A stretch of 22,457 bases of DNA, from the NCBI GenBank assembly GCA_003525905.1, contig DQIA01000058.1, positions 23,483 to 45,939 on the forward strand, written 5' to 3'. Below the pieces are notes generated by a model. That model made no database searches. It was not told the origin of the DNA and was given only the letters and a program-made list of their open reading frames with translations. Within the stretch, counting starts at the first letter, position 1. Each line of letters opens with the position of its first letter. This stretch comes from Clostridiales bacterium (GTDB lineage: Bacteria > Bacillota > Clostridia > Oscillospirales > Oscillospiraceae). The position numbers and the translations under genes were made by a program. This document shows, piece after piece, positions 1 through 6,751 of this stretch.

Positions 1-6
1 CTGAAA

Positions 7-77
7 GCAGCTTGGCAGAAAAGCCCGATGGGACTTTTATGACAAGCTGCGGCATGGCCCGGCGAGGACCATGCCGC
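7..77 (-). terminator. Tandem hairpins after the aminotransferase gene
   Basis: Two adjoining inverted repeats lie just past the end of the minus-strand operon. One pairs 49-57 with 69-77 (9 bp, perfect). The other pairs 7-14 with 43-50 (8 bp, perfect), with a second A/T-rich stem nested inside. Reading on the minus strand, the second hairpin is followed only by a short TTTC, so the U-tract is weak. The place and the stems suggest transcript termination or 3'-end protection for the iorA-to-aminotransferase operon. The two stems share bases 49-50 and could be mutually exclusive. Confidence 0.5.
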
Positions 78-109
78 TGAGGGTGCAGTATCGAGATGGG
101 CATCCCGCC

Positions 110-1285
110 TTAGTCCTGCAGGACGCGCCGGAATGCGGGAAGGCTCCGCTGGATCATGGCAGGATCGACGCAGGTGCTGATGCGGAAGAAGCCGGGGCAG
201 CCGAAGCTGTCCGCCGGGACAAGCAGCAGATTTTCTTTTTTGGCGCGCTCGGAGAAGACATGGGCGTCGCCGCCCGGGGCCTTGACCATCATGTAGAATG
301 CGCCCTCGGGCTTCACGCACTCGTAGCCCATTTCCGACAGCGCGTTGTAGAGCGTGTGGCGGTTTTTGTCATAGGCCTCGAGGTCGGGACGCAGACCCGT
401 GGCGCGAGCGATAACACGCTGCATCATGGACGGCGCGCAGACATGGCCGAAGGCGCGGGATGCACCGGCGACGGCGGCGTGCAGCTTGGCACTGTCCGTC
501 ACGCTGTCGGGGATGCAGACGTAGCCGATACGCTCGCCGGGCATGGACAGCGACTTGGAGTAAGAATAGCAGATGACAGTATCGCGGTAGATGCCGGGGA
601 TATACGGGACTTCGGCATTGTCATAGACCAGCTCGCGATAGGGCTCGTCGGCAATGATATAGATCGGGTGGCCGTATTCCGCGCTCTTGCGCTCGAGCAG
701 GGCTCCGAGGGCCGTGAGTGTCTCGCGGCTGTAGATCACACCGGAGGGATTGTTCGGAGAATTGACCAGAACGGCCTGCGTGTGCGGCGTGAGCGCGCGC
801 TCCACAGCGGCGATATCGACCTGGAAATTCTTCGTATCGGGCGGGACCTCGACGAATTTGCCGCCGTTGTAGGACACAAAGACCTGATATTCCGGGAAAT
901 ACGGGGCGATTGCGACGAATTCGGCATCGTCCACAGCCAACGCGCGGAGGACGGCGACAAGGGCTGGGGCCGCGCCGCAGGTGAAGAAGATGTTCTCCGG
1001 GCGGATCGTATCGCCGCTGCGCTGCGTCAGATCGTCGGCAACAGCCTGCTGGGCCTCCTTCGCGCCGCCTGCGGGCGTGTAGCCATGCAGAGCAAGGCTG
1101 TCACCCTCTAGAAGCTCGCGGATGATGGAGGCGACCTCCTCCGGCGCGGGTACGGAGGGATTGCCGAGCGAATAGTCATAGACATTTTCCTTCCCGACGA
1201 CGGCTGCCTGACGGAGACCGTACTCGAACAGCTCGCGGATGCCGGACTTCTTTTCTCCCAAATGGACAAGGCTCTCCGAGATCAT
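110..1285 (-). CDS. PLP-dependent class I/II aminotransferase
   Basis: This 391-aa protein is a fold-type I aminotransferase of the aspartate/aromatic group, which moves the amino group of an amino acid to a 2-oxoacid. Visible motifs are the asparagine-rich cofactor segment NSPNNPSG (residues 175-182), ADEPYRE (212-218), and the lysine that binds pyridoxal phosphate in SYSKS (K244). A substrate-carboxylate arginine is likely in FRIS near the C terminus. The start at 1285 has GGAGGGG upstream and overlaps the stop of buk by 4 bases (ATGA), so the two are translationally coupled; the frame stays open further upstream but lies inside buk. As last gene of the iorAB-ptb-buk operon it probably supplies the 2-oxoacid. 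The amino-acid substrate cannot be read from the sequence; aromatic is inferred from iorAB. Confidence 0.9.
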   Translation of the reverse strand: MISESLVHLGEKKSGIRELFEYGLRQAAVVGKENVYDYSLGNPSVPAPEEVASIIRELLEGDSLALHGYTPAGGAKEAQQAVADDLTQRSGDTIRPENIFFTCGAAPALVAVLRALAVDDAEFVAIAPYFPEYQVFVSYNGGKFVEVPPDTKNFQVDIAAVERALTPHTQAVLVNSPNNPSGVIYSRETLTALGALLERKSAEYGHPIYIIADEPYRELVYDNAEVPYIPGIYRDTVICYSYSKSLSMPGERIGYVCIPDSVTDSAKLHAAVAGASRAFGHVCAPSMMQRVIARATGLRPDLEAYDKNRHTLYNALSEMGYECVKPEGAFYMMVKAPGGDAHVFSERAKKENLLLVPADSFGCPGFFRISTCVDPAMIQRSLPAFRRVLQD

Positions 1286-2379
1286 CCCTGCCCCTCCTTT
1301 CCATTTACTCCGTTTAAAATATGATAGATGCGGGCATTTTCCTCGCCCTGCAGGATGCGCATGCCGCCGAGGGCCAGTGCCTCCATTTCGTTCTCGCCGG
1401 GCATGACGCACACCGGCGCGATGAATTTGACGTAGTCCTCCACACGCTCCGTCAGCATTTTGGAGTTGGCCACGCCGCCCGTCAGGATGATGGCGTCGCA
1501 GTCGCCCTTGAGCACGATGGACAGCAGGCCAATGGCCTTGGCGATCTGATAGGCCTGCGCCTGGAAGATCAGGTCGGCATGGCGGTCGCCGTCGCGGATC
1601 ATCTGCTCGATGACGCGGCAGTCGCTCGTGCCGAGGTGGGCATACATGCCGCCGCGGCCGCGGATCTTTTTCCGCATTTCCTCATAGGTATATTTGCCGG
1701 AATAGCAGAGCTTGATGAGCCCGAGTGAGGGCACGCAGCCGGAGCGCTCCGGGGAGAACTGGCCGTCGTCGTCGCCGACGGAGTCGATGATCTCGCCGTG
1801 GCGGTGCACACTGGCGGAGATGCCGCCGCCGAGGTGCGCGACGATGAGATTCAGCTCCTCATAGTGCTTGCCGTGCTCACGCGCATAGCGCAGGGCCATG
1901 GCGCGGCTGTTGAGCACGTGGCAGAAGCTGCGGCGCTCAATATCGACAAAGCCGGTGATCTTGGCAACGTCCGTCAGCTCGCCCGACGTCACAGCGTCGT
2001 AGATATAGGCGGGGATGCCGAGCGGCGCAGCGATCTCGCGGGCCAGCAGGCCGCCAAGGTTCGAGGCGTGCGGCTGGCTGAGGTCGTCGTCCACAAGGGC
2101 ATGGCACAGGTCTTCGTTCACAAGGTAGCCGCCCGTCTTCAGGCCGAAGACAAGGCCGCCGCGGCCAATAACGGCTGCAAGCTCCTCCGGATGCACGCCG
2201 CTGCGGTCGAGGAAATCGCGGATGACGGCCAGACGCATCGGCACCTGATCGCCGATGCCGTGATACTGCTGCAGCGCAGCGGCATCATGCTCCAGATTCT
2301 CCTGCAGGAGCTTTTTCGCCCCGTCGTAGAGCGCCAGCTTCGTGCTGGTGGAGCCGGGATTGATGATCAAAAGCTTCAT
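1282..2379 (-). CDS. buk: Butyrate kinase family (acyl kinase)
   Basis: This 365-aa protein belongs to the acetate/butyrate kinase family (ASKHA fold) and makes ATP and a carboxylate from an acyl-phosphate in the cytoplasm. The N-terminal phosphate loop NPGSTSTKLALYDG (residues 7-20), the central AHLGGGISASVH and FSPERSGCVP segments, and LTGGVANS near the C terminus are all present and fit butyrate kinase better than acetate kinase. Length is normal (about 355 aa). It overlaps ptb upstream and the aminotransferase downstream by 4 bases each. In a butyrate pathway this enzyme ends crotonyl-CoA reduction, but no such genes are here. Ptb/Buk enzymes are often broad in specificity, so a branched or aryl acyl-phosphate is a plausible substrate in this operon (inference). 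Confidence 0.93.
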   Translation of the reverse strand: MKLLIINPGSTSTKLALYDGAKKLLQENLEHDAAALQQYHGIGDQVPMRLAVIRDFLDRSGVHPEELAAVIGRGGLVFGLKTGGYLVNEDLCHALVDDDLSQPHASNLGGLLAREIAAPLGIPAYIYDAVTSGELTDVAKITGFVDIERRSFCHVLNSRAMALRYAREHGKHYEELNLIVAHLGGGISASVHRHGEIIDSVGDDDGQFSPERSGCVPSLGLIKLCYSGKYTYEEMRKKIRGRGGMYAHLGTSDCRVIEQMIRDGDRHADLIFQAQAYQIAKAIGLLSIVLKGDCDAIILTGGVANSKMLTERVEDYVKFIAPVCVMPGENEMEALALGGMRILQGEENARIYHILNGVNGKEGQG

Positions 2380-3296
2380 TCTGCATTCTCCTCGCGGCTG
2401 CTGCTCATCAGCGCGCAGACAAGCAGCGAATGGTACTTCTCTTCAAAGCTTGCGCTGCGGGAATTGAGCGCGATGGGGCACTTTGCGCCCGTGACGACGC
2501 CGACCATTCTGGCCCCGGCGAACAGGACGAGCGACTTGACCATCATGTTGCCTGCCGCCATGCCGGGCACGAGCAGGATATCCGTCTCGCCGGTCACGGG
2601 GCTTTCATAGCCCTTGATCTGTGCGGACTCGCGGCTGAGAGCCAGATCGAGCGAAATGGGGCCCTCTACATAGCACGGGCCGAACGTTCCCTCGAGCGCA
2701 GCCTGCTTCAACGCCGCCGCATCGACGGTCTCGATGATCTTCGGGCTGACGTTCTCCGCCGCGCAGACGGCAGAGACGAGCGGGCGCTCATAGCCGAGGC
2801 CGTGGAACATGGCGACGGCGTTGTGGGCGATGGCCTTCTTCCCTTCCAGATCCGGATTCGGGATCATGCCGCCGTCCGTCACGCCGAGCAGCTTCGGGTA
2901 GCCCGGCAGCTCCAGCAGCGCCACATGGGACATGGGGCGGCCAAGGCCGATGCCGGTCTGCTTGTTGACGACGGCCTTCAGAATGGTCGCCGTCTGCATC
3001 AGGCCCTTCTGCAGGAAGCCTGCACGGCCCTCGCGCACAAGGGAAACGGCAATGGCTGCCGCCTCCTCATCCGTTTCGGCGGGGATAACGGTCTCCGGCG
3101 CGACGGTATAGCCGAGGCTGCGGCCGATGGAGAGAATCTCCTCCGGGTGGCCGATGAGCAGATAATTCAGGATGCCCTCCTGCGCCGCATGCAGCACGGC
3201 CTCAAGGGTGTGCGCGTCATGCGCGCATGCAACGGCAACGGTCTGGGGCCGGACTGCGCCGGCCCTTTCCCGAAGCTCGGTAAAGCTGTGGATCAT
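2376..3296 (-). CDS. ptb: Phosphate butyryltransferase family
   Basis: This 306-aa protein is a phosphate acetyl/butyryltransferase, which swaps CoA of an acyl-CoA for phosphate. Family segments seen include MSHVALLELPGYPKLL, TDGGMIPNPDLEGK, EGPISLDLALS, and the C-terminal DILLVPGMAAGNMMVKSL with GAKCPIALNSRS. The frame is open to 3329, but the start at 3296 (MIHSFTEL) is preferred because GGAGG stands six bases upstream and the family begins there. It follows iorB by 13 bases and overlaps buk by 4. With Buk it forms the ATP-yielding end of the operon: acyl-CoA from the 2-oxoacid oxidoreductase becomes acyl-phosphate. Acyl specificity is not visible in the sequence. Confidence 0.93.
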   Translation of the reverse strand: MIHSFTELRERAGAVRPQTVAVACAHDAHTLEAVLHAAQEGILNYLLIGHPEEILSIGRSLGYTVAPETVIPAETDEEAAAIAVSLVREGRAGFLQKGLMQTATILKAVVNKQTGIGLGRPMSHVALLELPGYPKLLGVTDGGMIPNPDLEGKKAIAHNAVAMFHGLGYERPLVSAVCAAENVSPKIIETVDAAALKQAALEGTFGPCYVEGPISLDLALSRESAQIKGYESPVTGETDILLVPGMAAGNMMVKSLVLFAGARMVGVVTGAKCPIALNSRSASFEEKYHSLLVCALMSSSREENAE

Positions 3297-3309
3297 GGTT
3301 CCTCCGATC

Positions 3310-3891
3310 TTAAAGCTGCACGGCATCATGCCCGGCGCGGTAGGCGCGCAGGTTCAGCTCGCGGAATTTCGGCGGGACGGTCTCGGCAATGACGGCTTCC
3401 CAATCGATGTCGTCCATGCCGAGCGCCTTGGCCATGGAGCCGAAGAGCACGATGTTCATGCATTTGGCATTGCCGAGCTGCTCGGCGATCTCGCCCGCCT
3501 TGAGCACATGGCAGCGAAAATGCTGCTGCATGGCCTCGAGACAGCCGTCGGGATACTCGCACAGACCGGCGGCAATGCTCGAAGATGCGATCTCATAATC
3601 GTTGATGACGGCAACGCCGTCAGGCTTCAGATAATCCGCATAGCGGACGGCTTCCATTTTCTCGAACGCGACAATGATGTCCGCCGCGCCCTTGCCGATC
3701 ACGGGAGAATAGACCTTTTCGCCCCAGTGCACCTGCGTGGAGACGCTGCCGCCGCGCTGGCTCATACCGTGCACCTCGGACATTTTGACGTCATAGCCCG
3801 CCTTCATCAGGCCGTTGACCAGGACCTTGGCCGTCAGGATGGCGCCCTGACCGCCGACGCCGACAAGGAGTGCGCTCTTTGTTGCTTTCAT
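3310..3891 (-). CDS. iorB: Indolepyruvate ferredoxin oxidoreductase, beta subunit
   Basis: This 193-aa protein is the gamma-domain type subunit of 2-oxoacid:ferredoxin oxidoreductases, here paired with IorA. It opens with the typical VGVGGQGAILTAKVL segment (residues 10-24), followed by SEVHGMSQRGGSV and later MNIVLFGSMAKAL, all hallmarks of IorB. Length matches the family. It starts 3 bases after the stop of iorA, with AAGGAG inside the end of iorA, so the two subunits are coupled and probably made in equal amounts. The complex oxidatively decarboxylates aryl pyruvates (indolepyruvate, phenylpyruvate, hydroxyphenylpyruvate) to aryl-acetyl-CoA and reduces ferredoxin. Substrate range is inferred from the family. 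Confidence 0.93.
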   Translation of the reverse strand: MKATKSALLVGVGGQGAILTAKVLVNGLMKAGYDVKMSEVHGMSQRGGSVSTQVHWGEKVYSPVIGKGAADIIVAFEKMEAVRYADYLKPDGVAVINDYEIASSSIAAGLCEYPDGCLEAMQQHFRCHVLKAGEIAEQLGNAKCMNIVLFGSMAKALGMDDIDWEAVIAETVPPKFRELNLRAYRAGHDAVQL

Positions 3892-3894
3892 GGC

Positions 3895-5649
3895 TCAGTT
3901 CTCCTTTCTGGAAATGGCGCCCTTCGGGCAGACCTGCGCGCAGACCGTGCAGCCGACGCACTGGTTCGGATCGATGTGGGCCTTCTTGTCGCGGATGGTG
4001 ACGGCCGGGCAGGCTACCTTCAGGCAGCGCTTGCAGCCGACGCATTTCTCCTCGTCCACCACGCATTGGCCGATGTCGTGCTTGATGCGCTTGATGAGCA
4101 GGCACGGGCGTCGCGTGATGATGGCGGCGGGGACCTCGGAGGCAAGCGCGTTCTGCACGGCCTGCTCCATGGCCTCAAGATCCTGCGGATCGACGATGTA
4201 AATGTTCTTGTAGCCGTAGGCGGCGAGGATGTCCTCGATCTTCAGGGCCTCGGCGATGTCGCCCTGCAGATTGCGGCCGCTGCCGGGGTTCTCCTGATGG
4301 CCGGTCATGCCGGTGATGGAGTTGTCGAGCACGACGGGGATGAGGTTGCCCTTGTTGTAGATAATCTCGGCCGCGCCGGTCATGCCGCTGTGGAAGAACG
4401 TCGAGTCGCCCATGACGCCGAAGACCTTGCGGTCCGTCTGGCCGGTCAGCTCGAAGGCCTTGGACATTCCCATGCCGATGCTGAAGCCGCCGCCCATGCA
4501 CACGACGCTGTCCAGCGCGCTCAAAGGCGCGGAGCCGCCGAGGGTATAGCAGCCGATATCGCCGGAGATCACGAAGTCCTTGTGCCGGGACATCGTATAG
4601 AAGAAGCCGCGGTGCGGGCAGCCGGGGCACAGCGCAGGCGGGCGGGACACGGCGGAGACGCCGACGTCGACCGTCTCGGCCTTCCGGCCGAAGATGCGCT
4701 CCTTCAGAAGCTGCGGATTCAGCTCATAGAGCTTGCCAGTCAGGCTCTTGCCCTCACAGGCGATACCGGCCGCGCGGATCTGGGATTCCATAAAATCGTC
4801 GAGCTCCTCGATGATGTAGAGCTTCTCGACCTTCTCTGCGAACGAACGGATGAGGTCCATCGGCAGCGGGTTCGTCAGGCCGAGCTTCAGGAAGGACGTG
4901 TCGGCCGGGAAGGCGTCCTTCGCATATTCATAGGCAATGGAGGCAGAGATGACGCCGACCTTCGTACCGTTCAGCTCCATCCGGTTCAGCGGGGACGTGC
5001 AGCCGTAGGCCTCGAGAGCCTCGAGCGTCTTTTCCAGCTTCGGGTGGTTCAGGAAGGCGTTTGCCGGGGAGGCGATGTTCTTGCGCGTATTGCGGGCATA
5101 GGGCTTGGCCTCCTGCTCCTCACGCTCGCCGAATGTCACGATACTCTTGGAGTGCGCCACGCGCGTCGTGGTGCGGAAGAGCACGGGAATGTCGAACTGC
5201 TCGGAAATGCGGTAGGCCTCACGCATGAAGTCCAGGCATTCCTGCGAATCGGACGGCTCGACCATGGCCAGCTTCGCTGCGCGGGCATAGTGGCGGTTAT
5301 CCTGCTCGTTCTGGGAGGAGTGCATGCTGGGATCGTCTGCGGAGACAATGACGAAGCCGCCGCCGACGCCGTTGTAGGCAGCCGTGAAAATGGGATCTGC
5401 CGCAACGTTGACACCGACATGCTTCATCGCACAGAGGCTGCGCACACCTGCGAGGCTTGCGCCGTAGGCCACTTCCGTCGCGACCTTTTCGTTCGGCGCC
5501 CACTCACAGTAAAGCGAATCACGATACTGGGGCAGCGCCTCGAATACCTCCGTGCTGGGGGTACCGGGATAAGCGGAACAGACTTTTACGCCGGCTTCAT
5601 AGGCGCCGCGCGCAATGGCTTCGTTGCCGGAGAACAGAATTCGATCCAA
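3895..5649 (-). CDS. iorA: Indolepyruvate ferredoxin oxidoreductase, alpha subunit
   Basis: This 584-aa catalytic subunit uses thiamine pyrophosphate to split 2-oxoacids. In order: an N-terminal pyrimidine-binding domain with AYPGTPSTEVFEAL (from residue 26), a CPGCPHRG segment (about 341-348), the TPP/Mg site GDS with a downstream N (about 414-443), and a C-terminal ferredoxin domain with two cysteine sets: C536, C539, C542, C547 and C564, C567, C570, C574. The x4 spacing in the first set is usual for IorA. A GTG at 5661 is also in frame, but the AGAAAGG ribosome site touches it. The TTG at 5649 lies 8 bases past AAAGGTGG and begins MDRILFSGNEAIARG, as homologues do, so TTG is preferred. It is first in the operon and driven by a promoter at 5700-5728. 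Confidence 0.92.
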   Translation of the reverse strand: MDRILFSGNEAIARGAYEAGVKVCSAYPGTPSTEVFEALPQYRDSLYCEWAPNEKVATEVAYGASLAGVRSLCAMKHVGVNVAADPIFTAAYNGVGGGFVIVSADDPSMHSSQNEQDNRHYARAAKLAMVEPSDSQECLDFMREAYRISEQFDIPVLFRTTTRVAHSKSIVTFGEREEQEAKPYARNTRKNIASPANAFLNHPKLEKTLEALEAYGCTSPLNRMELNGTKVGVISASIAYEYAKDAFPADTSFLKLGLTNPLPMDLIRSFAEKVEKLYIIEELDDFMESQIRAAGIACEGKSLTGKLYELNPQLLKERIFGRKAETVDVGVSAVSRPPALCPGCPHRGFFYTMSRHKDFVISGDIGCYTLGGSAPLSALDSVVCMGGGFSIGMGMSKAFELTGQTDRKVFGVMGDSTFFHSGMTGAAEIIYNKGNLIPVVLDNSITGMTGHQENPGSGRNLQGDIAEALKIEDILAAYGYKNIYIVDPQDLEAMEQAVQNALASEVPAAIITRRPCLLIKRIKHDIGQCVVDEEKCVGCKRCLKVACPAVTIRDKKAHIDPNQCVGCTVCAQVCPKGAISRKEN

Positions 5650-5699
5650 TGCGATTACCACCTTTCTGCGAAGTGCTTCTACGCAATTCGTACAAATTA

Positions 5700-5728
5700 A
5701 TTTTATGCAAAGACTTGAAAATTGTAAA
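5700..5728 (-). promoter_or_regulatory. iorA operon promoter
   Basis: On the minus strand TTTACA (5723-5728) is followed after 17 bases by TAAAAT (5700-5705), which is 5/6 and 5/6 against the sigma-A consensus at ideal spacing. It points at iorA. Its -35 lies inside the lysR promoter, so polymerase cannot sit on both at once. Confidence 0.72.
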
Positions 5729-5743
5729 ACACGATAATATAAT
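5715..5743 (+). promoter_or_regulatory. lysR promoter
   Basis: TTGAAA (5715-5720), a 17-base spacer and a perfect TATAAT (5738-5743) point toward lysR. The -10 lies within an imperfect palindrome at 5732-5747 (12 of 16 positions symmetric), a possible regulator site. It overlaps the divergent iorA promoter over 5715-5728, the usual layout for a LysR gene that controls its neighbour and itself. Confidence 0.8.
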
Positions 5744-5789
5744 AACGATATTAGATTTGCTTATAGCATGAAGGAGGGGGAATGTGCCT

Positions 5790-6707
5790 ATGACGATCGC
5801 GCAGGTGCTCTATGTGCTGGAGATCGCGGACTGCCGCAGCATTTCGGCGGCCGCAGAGCGGCAGTTTATTTCCCAATCGGCGCTGTCGCAGCAGATCCAG
5901 CGGCTCGAGGGCGAGCTTGGCTATCCCCTGTTCGTCCGCACGCCCCGCGGGCTGACGCTGACGGCAGCGGGCGAGACGTTCTGCCGGGAGGCCCGGCCGG
6001 TCGCAGAGCAGTGGCAGCGGCTCTGCAGCGCCGTCAAGCCGGACGGACGGCGCGGGCGCAGGCTGCGCATCGGTATGGGCGCGCGTGTGTACTCCAACCG
6101 GCTGTTTCAGGATATTGCGCGCTATTTTGACAGCCACCCCGAGATCGATGTGACGTTTGTCACGGAGGCCGGGCTCGACGTGCTGGCGGGTCTGCGCGAC
6201 GGCTCCATCGATCTGGCGCTCGACCGCCTGCCCGCCGGAGAGGAGGGCGACCCTTCCCTGTTCGTCTGCGACCTTGTGCAGGAGCGCCAGTGCGTGCTCA
6301 TGTCGCCGGACGATCCCCGCGCAGCCCTCCCCTGGCTGTCGTTCGGCGACCTGCAGGGCTGCAACATGATCTCCGGCCTTGAAAACTCGGCCGAGGACCG
6401 CATGCTCCGCCGCACCTGCCAGAAGTACGGCATTTCTCTCAGCCGTGTTTACCGCTCCGACGGCATCGATACGAACATGCGCCTTGTGCGCGACGGCATG
6501 GGCGTCGTGCTCGGGCCGGAGTCGTTCGCATCCTACTACGGCGTGTCGGCCGTGCCGCTGCACCCGGAGACCTTTGTATCGCTGAAATTCATCTGCCTGC
6601 AGAGCGGCATGAAGAAAAAAGACGTGCAGCTCTTCCGCTCCTATCTCTGCGGCGTCTGCCGCAGGCGCGGAACGGCATGTGAGCGCTGCACCTCTCCATG
6701 TACTTGA
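5790..6707 (+). CDS. LysR-family transcriptional regulator
   Basis: This 305-aa protein has a LysR-type N-terminal winged helix-turn-helix (about residues 1-60, with SISAAAERQFISQSALSQQI) and a periplasmic-binding-like effector domain (about 90-290). The start at 5790 (MTIAQVLYVLEIADC) is placed by GGAGGGGG nine bases upstream; a GTG two codons earlier sits too close to that site. It is divergent from the iorA operon with interleaved promoters and convergent with tryptophanase, so the likely targets are the iorAB-ptb-buk operon and perhaps tnaA. The co-inducer is not visible; an aromatic amino acid or its 2-oxoacid is a reasonable guess. The C-terminal tail has four cysteines in the last 25 residues (CGVCRRRG and ERCTSPC), which is unusual and could bind metal, though this is speculative. 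Confidence 0.92.
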   Translation: MTIAQVLYVLEIADCRSISAAAERQFISQSALSQQIQRLEGELGYPLFVRTPRGLTLTAAGETFCREARPVAEQWQRLCSAVKPDGRRGRRLRIGMGARVYSNRLFQDIARYFDSHPEIDVTFVTEAGLDVLAGLRDGSIDLALDRLPAGEEGDPSLFVCDLVQERQCVLMSPDDPRAALPWLSFGDLQGCNMISGLENSAEDRMLRRTCQKYGISLSRVYRSDGIDTNMRLVRDGMGVVLGPESFASYYGVSAVPLHPETFVSLKFICLQSGMKKKDVQLFRSYLCGVCRRRGTACERCTSPCT

Positions 6708-6714
6708 TATAAAA

Positions 6715-6747
6715 ACCGCACCGGCAGCAGCCGGTGCGGTCGTTATT
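6715..6747. terminator. Bidirectional terminator between lysR and tnaA
   Basis: A perfect 11-bp stem (6715-6725 with 6730-6740) with a four-base loop is flanked by T-rich sequence on the plus strand (6744-6750) and by TTTTTATA reading on the minus strand. It sits exactly between two convergent genes, so it should end transcription in both directions. Confidence 0.9.
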
Positions 6748-6751
6748 TTTA

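Noticed and set aside
1282..3296. Part of a classical butyrate-production operon
   Set aside because: No thiolase, crotonase, acyl-CoA dehydrogenase or Etf genes are present; the partners are iorAB and an aminotransferase.
3172..5700. Very long plus-strand open frame antisense to iorA-iorB (others antisense to tnaA, the permease and the ABC-F gene)
   Set aside because: Such frames arise from strong third-position GC bias; they lack ribosome sites and recognisable domains, and the opposite strand encodes clear proteins.
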